Shown in pieces: positions 1-7,909 of a stretch of 47,237 nt of DNA (position 1 is the first letter of the stretch; every line of letters starts with the position of its first letter). The stretch lies in NCBI GenBank assembly GCA_947630145.1, contig CANRGL010000005.1, positions 1 through 47,237 on the forward strand. Reading direction: 5' to 3'. The stretch comes from an uncultured Clostridia bacterium (GTDB lineage Bacteria; Bacillota; Clostridia; TANB77; CAG-465). The notes below the pieces were generated by a model. That model did not search any database and had not been told where the DNA came from. It was given only the letters and a program-made list of their open reading frames with translations. The translations under genes and the position numbers were made by a program.

Positions 1-11
1 TTTGCATCAAA

Positions 12-61
12 AAAACTGATAGAATTCTATCAATTTTATTTTGAATTTTTCTATCAGTTTT
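12..61. terminator. Inverted repeat, possible terminator at window edge
   Basis: AAAACTGATAG (12-22) is repeated inverted at 51-61, with a perfect 16-base palindrome at 17-32 inside and T-rich DNA after it. It may terminate a gene lying left of the window. The rest of 62-258 shows no gene, only AT-rich leader DNA for the methyltransferase. Confidence 0.35.
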
Positions 62-258
62 ATTTTAACATTTACATTAATTTTAATAAAGAATTTAATA
101 GTAAGTTATTGCCGCATGCCAAACTTACTAAAAAAATTCCATTAATTAAAAACATATTATCTCAAGATTTCTTTTATGTATTGAAAAAAAAGAGTTTTTT
201 TAATAAAATATAATTATCATAAAAATATAATAAATAAATTATTAAAAGGAAGAAAACA

Positions 259-930
259 ATGAATAAAAATATAATAGATTTTAATAAAAGAGAAAGTGTT
301 AGAAAAAATTATGATTTAATTGCGGAACAATATGGCAAGGATTTTGGCACCTACATAGAAGATTTAGATGTTTATGAAGAATTCGAAAAACATTTGTTAG
401 AACATGCTAAAATTTTGGATTTAGGTGCTGGAACTGGTAGAACTTATTCTTATTTTAGTAAAAAGGGATATCAATATATAGGATTAGATTTTTCAGAAGA
501 AATGAAAAATAATGCATATAAAATTCATGGAGAATTTCCATATATTGTAGATGATATGATTAACTTAAAAAAATATTTTGCTAATGATTCATTAGATGCA
601 GTCTTTGCTGCCTACTCCTTATTTCATTTGCCTAATGATGATTTAAAAAATCTTTTTTGTGATGTATATAATGTTTTAAAACCAAATGGTATATTTCTTT
701 TTACTTATCAAATAGGTAGTGGAGAAGAAATGGTAGATGAACCTTACTTAAAAGAAATTGGAAAAAATGTTTTGTATATGCATTATCAATCAAATAAAGA
801 TATTAAAAATCTATTAAGTTTATTTTCTTTTGAAGAGTTATTTCGAAAAGAAAAAATTGAAACTTCTGATATGGCAATTAATGCAAATTCTATTGTTACT
901 GTATTCATGTTAGTTAAAAAAATAAAATAA
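259..930 (+). CDS. Class I SAM-dependent methyltransferase
   Basis: A 223-residue soluble protein with the Rossmann-type methyltransferase motif I, ILDLGAGTGR (residues 52-61), a motif II acidic residue in GLDFSEEM (about 75-82), and a later AAYSLFHLPN stretch typical of the post-II region of the Methyltransf_11/25 group. It should transfer a methyl group from S-adenosylmethionine to a small molecule or macromolecule; the substrate cannot be told from sequence. The ATG follows an AAAGGAAG site at about 245-252. The gene stands alone, with a hairpin terminator at 1050-1100 and a convergent tRNA gene beyond. No signal peptide or membrane segment is seen. Confidence 0.8.
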   Translation: MNKNIIDFNKRESVRKNYDLIAEQYGKDFGTYIEDLDVYEEFEKHLLEHAKILDLGAGTGRTYSYFSKKGYQYIGLDFSEEMKNNAYKIHGEFPYIVDDMINLKKYFANDSLDAVFAAYSLFHLPNDDLKNLFCDVYNVLKPNGIFLFTYQIGSGEEMVDEPYLKEIGKNVLYMHYQSNKDIKNLLSLFSFEELFRKEKIETSDMAINANSIVTVFMLVKKIK

Positions 931-1049
931 ATATTTTTTTAACTAAATAAAAGGCATTGTTTATAGCTGTTTCAAATTATGCTATTAATAGTAAAATAGG
1001 TGAAGAAAATAAAAAATTAAATAAGCTTATTTTGGCTTGACAAATATTT

Positions 1050-1100
1050 AATCCCTAAGAATTTTGACAAATTTATCAAAATATCCTGTGGGGATTTTTT
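1050..1100 (+). terminator. Terminator after the methyltransferase gene
   Basis: AATCCC (1050-1055) pairs with GGGATT (91-96 of the next line, 1091-1096), and ATTTTGA (1061-1067) pairs with TCAAAAT (1076-1082), followed by a T-run to 1100. It lies between convergent transcripts. Confidence 0.55.
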
Positions 1101-1114
1101 ATAAAAATAAAAAA

Positions 1115-1134
1115 TCATCTCAATTTAGAGATGA
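1115..1134 (-). terminator. Terminator of tRNA-Thr
   Basis: TCATCTC (1115-1121) and GAGATGA (1128-1134) form a hairpin. Read on the minus strand it is followed by a T-rich tail (the A-rich stretch 1102-1114), about 40 bases after the tRNA 3' end. Confidence 0.7.
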
Positions 1135-1175
1135 AATATATTTGAATGTTCGAAAAGTTCGAACAGATTCGTCAA

Positions 1176-1251
1176 TGGAGCTATTAGGGAGAATCGAACT
1201 CCCGACCTACAGGTTACGAAGCTGTTGCTCTACCAACTGAGCTATAATAGC
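1176..1251 (-). tRNA. tRNA-Thr (anticodon CGU)
   Basis: Read on the minus strand this folds as a cloverleaf: acceptor GCTATTA/TAATAGC, D-stem GCTC/GAGC with loop AGTTGGTA, anticodon stem ACAGC/CCTGT with one mismatch beside the loop, loop TTCGTAA (anticodon CGU, reading ACG), and T-arm GGGAG-TTCGATT-CTCCC. U is the discriminator base and CCA is encoded (1178-1176). The anticodon and the G1-C72, C2-G71 acceptor pairs fit threonine. The trailer GACGAATCTGTTCGAACTT is almost repeated after the tRNA-like gene at 28695-28860. Confidence 0.9.
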
Positions 1252-1266
1252 ATGTTTATATTTAAT

Positions 1267-1295
1267 ATTATAGAATAACGTGTATAAAAAATCAA
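1267..1295 (-). promoter_or_regulatory. Promoter of tRNA-Thr
   Basis: Minus strand TTGATT (1295-1290), 17-base spacer, TATAAT (1272-1267), about 10 bases upstream of the expected transcript start and 16 bases before the mature tRNA 5' end. Confidence 0.7.
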
Positions 1296-1442
1296 TAATT
1301 AGTATGTAATTATAATTAAATGTGTTACTACTCAGGGTTAAAAAAATATAAAATTTTAGTGACAATATTATGTTTTTGTGGATAACTTAAATAAAAAAAT
1401 GAATTAATCAAACTTGATATATAAGCAATTAAGTGTAGCATT

Positions 1443-1478
1443 AGAGCAAAAGTGGATAACTTTATCCGCTTTTGCTCT
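1443..1478. terminator. Hairpin inside the left end of the IS
   Basis: AGAGCAAAAG...GGATAA pairs with TTATCC...CTTTTGCTCT, then AATTTT. A stem of about 16 bp upstream of the transposase start, probably blocking transcription entering from outside. Confidence 0.6.
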
Positions 1479-1574
1479 AATTTTATCAATCACCAATTTT
1501 TTTGCAATATTTTTGTTACAGACATTTTTTGTGTTTTATGATAAAATTATATTATACAAGGTAGGTGATAAACT

Positions 1575-3095
1575 GTGACTGAAAAAGGATATATGTCAGA
1601 TGTATATAAACAATTAGAAGAAGTTATGAATAAATGTGACAGTTTGTCACAGCAAATAAAAACTATAAGAAAAAATGTTACATTAGAATTAAATGCACGT
1701 TTTGATATTGAAAGAACTAATTACGAGAATAGAATAAAAGACTTAGAAAATGAGGTTGATTGCTTAAAAATAGAAAACTTAAATTTAAAAGAAGATAATA
1801 CATTACTTAAAAATGATGTTGATAGACTTAAATCACAAATTAACAAAAATAGTGATAATTCTTCTAAACCACCTTGTTCCGATACAAAGAAGAAGGTTCA
1901 TAATAATAGAGAAAAATCTAAAAAGACTTCTGGTGGTCAACATGGTCATAAAGGGCACTATCTTTCTAAAGAAGCTATTGAAGAAAAAATAAAAAATAAA
2001 GAAGTACAACATGAGATTGTTAATCATGGAAAAGTTTCAGATAAATTAAAATATGTATCTAAATACGAAGTAACTGCTAAACTAGTTGTTATTGTAAAGG
2101 AACATAGATTTTATCCTAATGAAAAAGGAAAATATGATATAGACAAAAAATATAAAAATGATGTATTTTATGGAAATGAATTAAAAGCAATATGCTCTTT
2201 TCTTTCAGTAGAAACTTCTATGCCCATAAATAAAGTAGTATCTACTATTGCAACTCTTTCAGGTAATGTGCTTAAACTATCTGAAGGAACAATAATTAAT
2301 TTTCTTAATGAATTAAGTAATAAATCAAAAGTAATTTTAGAAGATATGAAAAATATATTACTTAATTCAAAAGAAATGTACACAGATGAAACAGGCACCA
2401 AATGTAATGGAAAAAGAAGGTCTGTTAGAAATTATTCAACAAAAAATATAGTTGTATATAAAGCAAACCGACAAAAGAATAAGAAAAGTATTGAAGAAAA
2501 TTGTATATTAAATAAATATACAGGAGATATAATACATGACCATGAAACAGTTATATACAATTATGGAAATAGACATGTAGAATGTAATGTGCACATTTGT
2601 AGATATCTTAAAGGCAATACAGAAAATACACAGAATTTATGGTCAATTCAAATGAGAGAATTTTTAATTAGATTAAATCATTCACGAAAAATGGCTATAT
2701 TATATGGACAAAATTTCTTTGAAAAAGATGATGTAATAAAATATGAATTAGAATATGATAAAATACTAGAGATGGGATTTACCGAAAATAAAAAAACATC
2801 ATCGAAATTTTATAGACAGGAAGAAAAAAAATTATTAAATAGACTGAAAAAGTATAAGGAAAATCATCTTTTATTTATACATGATTTTTCATTGCCATTT
2901 GATAATAATTTATCTGAAAGAGATATTAGGGTATATAAAACAAAGACAAAAGTATCAGGTGGTTTTAGGAGTGATAATGGATTAAATGTTTTTACAAATA
3001 TATTAAGTATAGTAAAAACTGCTAGAAAAAGATCACTTGATGTTTTCAAAGTATTAGTTTCTATATATAAAGGAACCACAGTTGTTTTCAGCTGA
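1575..3095 (+). CDS. tnpC: IS66-family transposase (TnpC)
   Basis: A 506-residue DDE transposase. In order: a coiled coil (about 45-90), the family's NSDNSSKPPCSD motif (92-103), a basic linker with SGGQHGHKGH (119-128), then the catalytic region with YTDETG (D271), HDHE (D322) and NNLSERDIR (E448), followed by the usual VSGGFRSDNG segment. The CxxC pairs of the standard IS66 zinc finger are not seen around residues 145-165, where HEIVNHG stands instead, so this branch may lack the finger. Start GTG at 1575 follows AGGTAGG. The stop is TGA, showing that TGA terminates here. No frameshift, so the element may be active. Confidence 0.92.
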   Translation: MTEKGYMSDVYKQLEEVMNKCDSLSQQIKTIRKNVTLELNARFDIERTNYENRIKDLENEVDCLKIENLNLKEDNTLLKNDVDRLKSQINKNSDNSSKPPCSDTKKKVHNNREKSKKTSGGQHGHKGHYLSKEAIEEKIKNKEVQHEIVNHGKVSDKLKYVSKYEVTAKLVVIVKEHRFYPNEKGKYDIDKKYKNDVFYGNELKAICSFLSVETSMPINKVVSTIATLSGNVLKLSEGTIINFLNELSNKSKVILEDMKNILLNSKEMYTDETGTKCNGKRRSVRNYSTKNIVVYKANRQKNKKSIEENCILNKYTGDIIHDHETVIYNYGNRHVECNVHICRYLKGNTENTQNLWSIQMREFLIRLNHSRKMAILYGQNFFEKDDVIKYELEYDKILEMGFTENKKTSSKFYRQEEKKLLNRLKKYKENHLLFIHDFSLPFDNNLSERDIRVYKTKTKVSGGFRSDNGLNVFTNILSIVKTARKRSLDVFKVLVSIYKGTTVVFS

Positions 3096-3162
3096 GGTCC
3101 CTTTTCTTACCCTGAGTAGTAACTTAAATGTTTCAAAAAAATAACAAAATTATAAAAAAACA

Positions 3163-3191
3163 TTGACATATCCACATAAAAAAGTTATAAT
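3163..3191 (+). promoter_or_regulatory. Promoter of the infA-rplQ cluster
   Basis: TTGACA (3163-3168), 17-base spacer, TATAAT (3186-3191). A perfect sigma-A promoter 76 bases before infA, only 32 bases beyond the right target duplication of the IS. Confidence 0.85.
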
Positions 3192-3266
3192 GTATATGTT
3201 AACTTTTGCCTATTTTATATATTTATATATAAAGTAGTAAAGATTTTGTAATAGGAGGAATGAATA

Positions 3267-3485
3267 GTGGCTAAAGATGATGTTATTGAAGTTGATGGAA
3301 TTGTTACAGATGCTTTACCAAATGCTAATTTCAAAGTTAAACTTGAAAATGGACATGAGGTATTAGCACATATTTCAGGAAAACTTAGAATGCATTACAT
3401 TAAGATTTTGCCTGGTGATAAAGTAAAACTTGAACTTTCAACATATGATTTGACTAAAGGCAGAATAACTTGGAGAGGAAAATAA
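3267..3485 (+). CDS. infA: Translation initiation factor IF-1
   Basis: The 72-residue product is full length and is a single S1/OB-fold domain. It begins [11 protein letters not shown] and keeps [18 protein letters not shown] and the C-terminal [10 protein letters not shown]-1 binds the 30S A site and helps IF-2 and IF-3 in start selection. The start is GTG (3267) behind a strong AGGAGGA site at 3253-3259. In most Firmicutes infA follows secY-adk-map; here it heads the cluster with its own promoter. A hairpin (3532-3557) between infA and rpmJ may attenuate transcription. Confidence 0.97.
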   Translation: MAKDDVIEVDGIVTDALPNANFKVKLENGHEVLAHISGKLRMHYIKILPGDKVKLELSTYDLTKGRITWRGK

Positions 3486-3531
3486 TCCTATTATTTTTAA
3501 ATTGCAATAAGCATTAAACTAGAGCGGCTGT

Positions 3532-3561
3532 AAAAGACTAAGCCTATAAAGTCTTTTATTT
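3532..3561 (+). terminator. Hairpin between infA and rpmJ
   Basis: AAAAGACT (3532-3539) and AGTCTTTT (3550-3557), followed by ATTTT. An attenuator-like hairpin inside an operon, or an RNA processing site. Confidence 0.45.
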
Positions 3562-3631
3562 TAGTTTCATGTTTATTATATAACTTACTTTTGTTAAATT
3601 TTATTAACAAATATTTTAAGGAGGAATTAAA

Positions 3632-3745
3632 ATGAAAGTAAGACCATCAGTAAAAAAAATTTGCGAGAAGTGCAAAGTGATTAGAAGAAATGGCGTAGTA
3701 AGAGTTATTTGTGAAAATCCAAAGCACAAGCAAAGACAAGGTTAA
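3632..3745 (+). CDS. rpmJ: 50S ribosomal protein L36
   Basis: A 37-residue gene starting [14 protein letters not shown]. It has the complete zinc ribbon with Cys at positions 11, 14 and 27 and His at 32 (CEKC, VIC, KHK), ending in KQRQG. The zinc-binding form is the common one. An AAGGAGG site lies 10 bases before the ATG. Its place between infA and rpsM is the conserved order. L36 is a small component of the large subunit near the peptidyl transferase region. Confidence 0.97.
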   Translation: MKVRPSVKKICEKCKVIRRNGVVRVICENPKHKQRQG

Positions 3746-3766
3746 AATGTGGGGGTGTAAAATTAA

Positions 3767-4138
3767 ATGGCACGTATAGCTGGAGTAGATTTACCAAAAC
3801 AAAAAGTAGCAGAAATAGGACTAACATCTATATATGGAATTGGTCGTTCTGCATCTAGAAAAATACTTGCAGAAGCAGGTATTGCAACTACAAAAAGAGT
3901 AAAAGATTTTACAGAAGAAGAAGAAGCAAAAATAAGAGAAATAATCGATAGAGATTATACTGTAGAAGGAGATCTTCGTAAAGAAGTATCTTTAAACATT
4001 AAAAGATTAATGGAAATTAATTGTTATAGGGGACAAAGACATAAAAGAAGACTTCCAGTAAGAGGTCAAAGAACAAAAACTAATGCTAGAACAAGAAAAG
4101 GTCCTAGAAAAACAATAGCAGGAAAGAAAGGAGTATAG
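3767..4138 (+). CDS. rpsM: 30S ribosomal protein S13
   Basis: The 123-residue protein starts [20 protein letters not shown] and has the helix-two-turn-helix region [12 protein letters not shown] (24-35) and the basic C-terminal tail [19 protein letters not shown]13 sits in the head of the small subunit and contacts tRNA and L5. Its Shine-Dalgarno site is the G-rich GGGGGTG, a form repeated before rpsD. Only 6 bases separate it from rpsK. Confidence 0.97.
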   Translation: MARIAGVDLPKQKVAEIGLTSIYGIGRSASRKILAEAGIATTKRVKDFTEEEEAKIREIIDRDYTVEGDLRKEVSLNIKRLMEINCYRGQRHKRRLPVRGQRTKTNARTRKGPRKTIAGKKGV

Positions 4139-4144
4139 TAAAAG

Positions 4145-4537
4145 ATGGCAGATAAAAGAAAATCAGTTTCAAAGAAAAAAGTTAAAAAGAATATTTCAAC
4201 TGGAGCAGCTCATATACAATCTTCATTTAACAATACAATTGTTACAATGACTGATACTCAAGGTAATGTTATATCTTGGGCAAGTGCTGGTGGACTTGGA
4301 TTTAAAGGTTCAAGAAAAAATACTCCTTTTGCTGCAGGTCAAGCAGCTGAAACAGCAGCAAATGCAGCTAAAGAACATGGATTAAAAAGTGTAGAAGTGT
4401 TTGTAAAAGGACCTGGTTCTGGAAGAGAAGCAGCAATAAGAGCACTTCAAACAGCTGGATTGGAAATAAACATGATAAAAGATGTTACTCCAATAGCGCA
4501 TAATGGTTGTAGACCACCAAAAAGAAGAAGAGTATAA
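4145..4537 (+). CDS. rpsK: 30S ribosomal protein S11
   Basis: A 130-residue S11 with [19 protein letters not shown] near residues 22-40, the [17 protein letters not shown] segment, and the family C-terminus [20 protein letters not shown]11 lies on the platform of the small subunit and contacts 16S rRNA at the E site. It is 6 bases from rpsM and 18 from rpsD, so it is co-translated in the alpha-operon order. Confidence 0.97.
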   Translation: MADKRKSVSKKKVKKNISTGAAHIQSSFNNTIVTMTDTQGNVISWASAGGLGFKGSRKNTPFAAGQAAETAANAAKEHGLKSVEVFVKGPGSGREAAIRALQTAGLEINMIKDVTPIAHNGCRPPKRRRV

Positions 4538-4555
4538 TGGGGGTGTAAATAGAAA

Positions 4556-5185
4556 ATGGCAAGATATACAGACGCAGTATGTAAAAAGTGCAGAAGAGAA
4601 GGTACTAAACTTTTCTTAAAAGGTACAAGATGTAATTCAAATAAATGTGCAATTGATAGAAGATCTTATGCTCCAGGACAACATGGTAAAAATAGAGTTA
4701 AATTATCTGAATATGGTCTTCAATTAAGAGCAAAACAAAGAGCAAAAGAATATTATGGAGTTTCTGAATCTCAATTTAGAAAATATTATGAAGAAGCTTT
4801 TAGACGTGAAGGTGTAACTTCTGATATTTTATTTGAACAATTGGAATTAAGACTTGATAATATAGCATATAGAATGGGAATAGGTACTTCTAGAGCCGAA
4901 GCAAGACAGCTAGTAGGATATAAAATGCTAGAAGTTAATGGAAAGAAAGTAAATATTCCTTCATATATTTGTAAAGTTGGAGACGTTATATCTCTAAGAG
5001 ATGCAAAAAAAGATAACAAAACAGTAGTTTCTGTTATGGAAACAAATAAATTAAAAGCAGTACCTGCTTGGTTAGAGTTAAATAAAGAAAGAACAGAGGC
5101 AAAAGTTTTAAGAAAACCAACTAGAGAAGACGTAGATCTTGAAGTTCAAGAAAGTCTAATAGTTGAGTTATACTCTAAGAACTAA
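4556..5185 (+). CDS. rpsD: 30S ribosomal protein S4
   Basis: A 209-residue S4. The N-terminal region keeps a four-cysteine zinc-type pattern (CKKC at 9-12, then CNSNKC at about 26-31), followed by the S4 RNA-binding fold LELRLDNIAYRMG...LVGYKMLEVNGKKVNIPSYICKVGD. S4 starts small-subunit assembly and in many bacteria represses its own operon. The GGGGGTG site is like that of rpsM. rpoA follows after 69 bases that contain a short inverted repeat AATACG/CGTATT (5217-5238). Confidence 0.97.
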   Translation: MARYTDAVCKKCRREGTKLFLKGTRCNSNKCAIDRRSYAPGQHGKNRVKLSEYGLQLRAKQRAKEYYGVSESQFRKYYEEAFRREGVTSDILFEQLELRLDNIAYRMGIGTSRAEARQLVGYKMLEVNGKKVNIPSYICKVGDVISLRDAKKDNKTVVSVMETNKLKAVPAWLELNKERTEAKVLRKPTREDVDLEVQESLIVELYSKN

Positions 5186-5254
5186 TTAAGTTAAATCATT
5201 TAATAATTAGGTATATAATACGTGTAATCAGAGCGTATTAAAGGAGGAATTAAA

Positions 5255-6202
5255 ATGGTTGAAATGCAAAGACCTGAAATAAAATGTGTTGAAGTAAATG
5301 CAGACACATATTATGCAAGATTTGAGGCACAGCCTCTAGAAAGAGGATTTGGAATTACATTAGGTAATTCATTAAGAAGAATTCTTCTTTCATCACTACC
5401 AGGGTATGCTATAAATACAATAAAAATTGCTGGGGTAACTCATGAATTTACAACAATTTCAGGAGTTACAGAAGATGTTACTGATTTAATACTTAACTTA
5501 AAACAAGTATGCTTAAAATCTAATGATATGGATAAAAAGAACATTACTATAAAAGCAAAAGGACCATGTGAGGTAACAGCTGGTGATATTATAACTGATT
5601 CTACTATTGAAGTTGTAAATAAAGATTTACATATTGCATATATAGATGAAGGTGCAGAATTAGATATTGAAATGACTGCTATAAAAGGTAGAGGCTACTT
5701 AGAAGGAAAAAGAGAAAAAGATTCTACAGATGCTATAAATGTTCTACCTATAGATTCAATATTTACACCAGTAAAGAAAGTAAATTTTCAAGTTGAAAAA
5801 ACAAGAGTAGGTCAAGATCCAAATTATGATAAACTAATTATTGAAATTTGGACAAATGGAGTAATAGAACCATTTGAAGCTTTAAGTATGGCAGCTAAAA
5901 TATTAAATGAACATCTAGAAATGTTTATTGATCTATCTGAAATTGCTAAAAATATGTCAATAATGTCTCAAAAAGAATTATCTATGAAAGATAAAATTCT
6001 TGAAACATCAATTGAAGATCTTGAATTTTCTGTTAGATCATACAATTGCTTAAAAAGAGCTGGTATTCATACAGTAGCAGATATAGTAAGTAAATCAGAA
6101 CAAGATATGATTAAAGTAAGAAATCTAGGTAAAAAATCATTAGATGAAGTAGTAAATAAAATAAAGGGACTAGGACTTGAATTTAAAAACAAGGACGAGT
6201 AA
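5255..6202 (+). CDS. rpoA: RNA polymerase alpha subunit
   Basis: At 315 residues this matches the usual length. The N-terminal dimerisation and assembly domain has RGFGITLGNSLRRILLSSLPG (about 30-50). The C-terminal domain, YNCLKRAGIHTVADIVSKSEQDMIKVRNLGKKSLDEV, carries the helix-hairpin-helix that binds UP elements and activators. Start ATG follows AAGGAGG. It is transcribed with rpsD and rplQ. Confidence 0.97.
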   Translation: MVEMQRPEIKCVEVNADTYYARFEAQPLERGFGITLGNSLRRILLSSLPGYAINTIKIAGVTHEFTTISGVTEDVTDLILNLKQVCLKSNDMDKKNITIKAKGPCEVTAGDIITDSTIEVVNKDLHIAYIDEGAELDIEMTAIKGRGYLEGKREKDSTDAINVLPIDSIFTPVKKVNFQVEKTRVGQDPNYDKLIIEIWTNGVIEPFEALSMAAKILNEHLEMFIDLSEIAKNMSIMSQKELSMKDKILETSIEDLEFSVRSYNCLKRAGIHTVADIVSKSEQDMIKVRNLGKKSLDEVVNKIKGLGLEFKNKDE

Positions 6203-6225
6203 AAAATTAAAGGAGGATAAGCAAA

Positions 6226-6750
6226 ATGCCAGGAACAAGAAAACTTTCAAGAGTAACTTCTCACAGAAGCGCCATGCTTAACAATTTAGTTTCATCTTTA
6301 ATTCTTAACGGAAAAATAGAAACTACTTTAGCAAGAGCAAAAGAAATCAAGCCAATTGCTGATAGTTTAGTTGATTTAGCTATAAAAGAAAAAGATAACT
6401 TTGAAGTTAAAGAAAAAACTGTATCAAGAGCTAAATTAGATAAAAGTGGTAAAAAAGTAAAAGAAACTAAAACTTCTAAAAATGGTAAAAAATATGAGGT
6501 AATAGTAAGAGAAGTAGTAAAAGAAAATAGAAATGTTGACAAGCCATCTAAACTTGCTGCAAGAAGAAAAATGTTTAAATATTTAAATAAAATAAGCGAT
6601 TTTGATGGAAATACTGTTGACTTAACAGAAAAATTATTCAATGAAATAGCACCAAAATATGAAAAAGCAACAGGTGGTTATACAAGAATAGTAAAATTAG
6701 TTCCAAGAAAAGGTGACGGAGCTGATATGGCTATAATTGAATTAATATAA
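6226..6750 (+). CDS. rplQ: 50S ribosomal protein L17 with internal insertion
   Basis: Recognised by the ends, MPGTRKLSRVTSHRSAMLNN with ARAKEIKP, and by KLFNEIAPKYEKATGGYTRIVKLVPRKGDGADMAIIELI. L17 lies beside the peptide exit tunnel. The protein is 174 residues against about 115-130 in most bacteria. The extra length is one insert of about 48 residues (60-107), very basic and rich in K, T, V and E, between the two core halves, just before the KLAARRKMFKYL helix. The flanking core is intact, so this is a lineage insertion and not damage. Last gene of the cluster. Confidence 0.95.
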   Translation: MPGTRKLSRVTSHRSAMLNNLVSSLILNGKIETTLARAKEIKPIADSLVDLAIKEKDNFEVKEKTVSRAKLDKSGKKVKETKTSKNGKKYEVIVREVVKENRNVDKPSKLAARRKMFKYLNKISDFDGNTVDLTEKLFNEIAPKYEKATGGYTRIVKLVPRKGDGADMAIIELI

Positions 6751-6759
6751 TAATTAAGT

Positions 6760-6793
6760 AGTGTAAAATTTAGAAATTTTGCACTATTTTTTT
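6760..6793 (+). terminator. Terminator of the ribosomal cluster
   Basis: AGTGTAAAATT (6760-6770) pairs with AATTTTGCACT (6775-6785), followed by a run of eight T. Confidence 0.85.
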
Positions 6794-6876
6794 ATTTCAG
6801 TTGAAAAAAGTTTTTCTTTTTGTTAATATATATATATCAAATTTAAATATTATTTTTATACGGGGAGGTATAGTAT

Positions 6877-7674
6877 ATGAAAAAAGGTAAAGGATTAGTA
6901 GGAATTATAATCACTATAGTTATAATGATTTTGATTTTTGCAGGACTTGTATTTGCAGGAATAAAAATAGGATTTTTAAAGATTGATATGAATGCTCTTA
7001 AATTTGGAAAACAAGATGTAAAAGAAGAAGAAAGCACACAAGAAGAAAATGTGGATATATACTCTAAACAATATAACGTTGACGAGTATGCTACTATATC
7101 TAAGGATGAAGAAACTGGATTAAGACTTGTAACATTCAAAAAAATAGAATCAGATTTACTAGATAATTTTAAATCATTACAAAATGATTTTAAAGATACT
7201 AAAGTAGAAGAAGGTAATAAAAAATCAAATATTGCAAGGACAAATATAGATAAAGCAGTATTTTCTGTTTATTCAAAAGATACAGTAAAAAAAGGTGAAG
7301 AAATTGTATCAGAAGATTCATATGCTGTGAATATAAACGTTGAGAGCAACTTAGAAGTAAAAAATACAGATCTTATAGAATTATATCAAAAGAAAGTAGA
7401 TGACGTTTCAAAGGATATTTTAAATAAATTCTGTGAAATAGTAGCTGACGCTTCTTTTGTAGATGAAACTAATACTCAAATAAAAGCAACTGATATAAAA
7501 GCAAAATCTAGTGAATATACAAAAATTATAAATGAAAATATAGATAAAGTGGTTATATATACAAGAAAAGATAAAGTATATGCTGATGTTAATGTATCAA
7601 AACTAATAGAATTATTTGGACTAAAAACTTCAGATAGTAAAACATTTGCAGAAATTACTAGTATATCAATTTAA
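6877..7674 (+). CDS. Unknown membrane-anchored protein
   Basis: I do not recognise this 265-residue protein. It starts with a short basic stretch (MKKGKG) and one membrane segment (about 8-30) with no cleavage site or lipobox that I can see. The rest is a charged, mostly helical-looking domain outside the membrane, poor in cysteine. A strong site (GGGGAGG) lies before the ATG. It is followed after 24 bases by a 55-residue membrane protein, so the two probably form an operon. Position just after the ribosomal cluster says little about function. Confidence 0.7.
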   Translation: MKKGKGLVGIIITIVIMILIFAGLVFAGIKIGFLKIDMNALKFGKQDVKEEESTQEENVDIYSKQYNVDEYATISKDEETGLRLVTFKKIESDLLDNFKSLQNDFKDTKVEEGNKKSNIARTNIDKAVFSVYSKDTVKKGEEIVSEDSYAVNINVESNLEVKNTDLIELYQKKVDDVSKDILNKFCEIVADASFVDETNTQIKATDIKAKSSEYTKIINENIDKVVIYTRKDKVYADVNVSKLIELFGLKTSDSKTFAEITSISI

Positions 7675-7698
7675 ATTATAGTTTATGGAGGAGAGTTT

Positions 7699-7866
7699 AT
7701 GGAAGAAAATAATATCTTAAAAGAAAGTGGCATAAAGAAAGCTTTTATAATTTTAACTATGATAGCTATAATTTTTATACTCACATTTTTTATATTAATT
7801 ATATTTAATGAATATAATATAATTGATGTTTCTAGCCTGATATCTAATATAGCTAGATATATGTAA
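7699..7866 (+). CDS. Small single-span membrane protein, unknown
   Basis: A 55-residue product with a GGAGGAG site 8 bases before the ATG. It has a charged start (MEENNILKESGIKK), a membrane segment of about 25 hydrophobic residues (15-38, I/F/L rich), and a short tail ending in SLISNIARYM. No family is recognised. It lies 24 bases after the membrane-anchored gene at 6877 and before a bidirectional terminator, and is probably co-transcribed with that gene. Confidence 0.6.
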   Translation: MEENNILKESGIKKAFIILTMIAIIFILTFFILIIFNEYNIIDVSSLISNIARYM

Positions 7867-7871
7867 TAGAA

Positions 7872-7909
7872 AAAGACTATACAAATTATAGCAAATTTGT
7901 ATAGTCTTT
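7872..7909. terminator. Bidirectional terminator
   Basis: AAAGACTATACAAATT (7872-7887) and its perfect complement (7894-7909) with a 6-base loop, between convergent genes. It overlaps the last codons of tmcAL. Confidence 0.85.

Larger units (their letters stand above)
1324..3123 (+). mobile_element. Complete IS66-family insertion sequence
   Basis: The element is 1800 bp long with 15-bp perfect terminal inverted repeats, GTTACTACTCAGGGT at 1324-1338 and its complement at 3109-3123. It is flanked by a perfect 8-bp direct repeat TTAAATGT (1316-1323 and 3124-3131), the target-site duplication length known for IS66. It holds one long transposase gene and no tnpA/tnpB genes, as in the single-ORF branch of the family. 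A strong hairpin (1443-1478) between the left end and the transposase probably stops read-in transcription. The perfect ends and duplication suggest a recent insertion. It sits 40 bp upstream of the infA promoter, which is intact. Confidence 0.93.

Noticed and set aside
1376..1384. TGTGGATAA, a perfect DnaA box
   Set aside because: A single box inside the IS left end; no cluster of boxes or dnaA/dnaN genes, so no origin.
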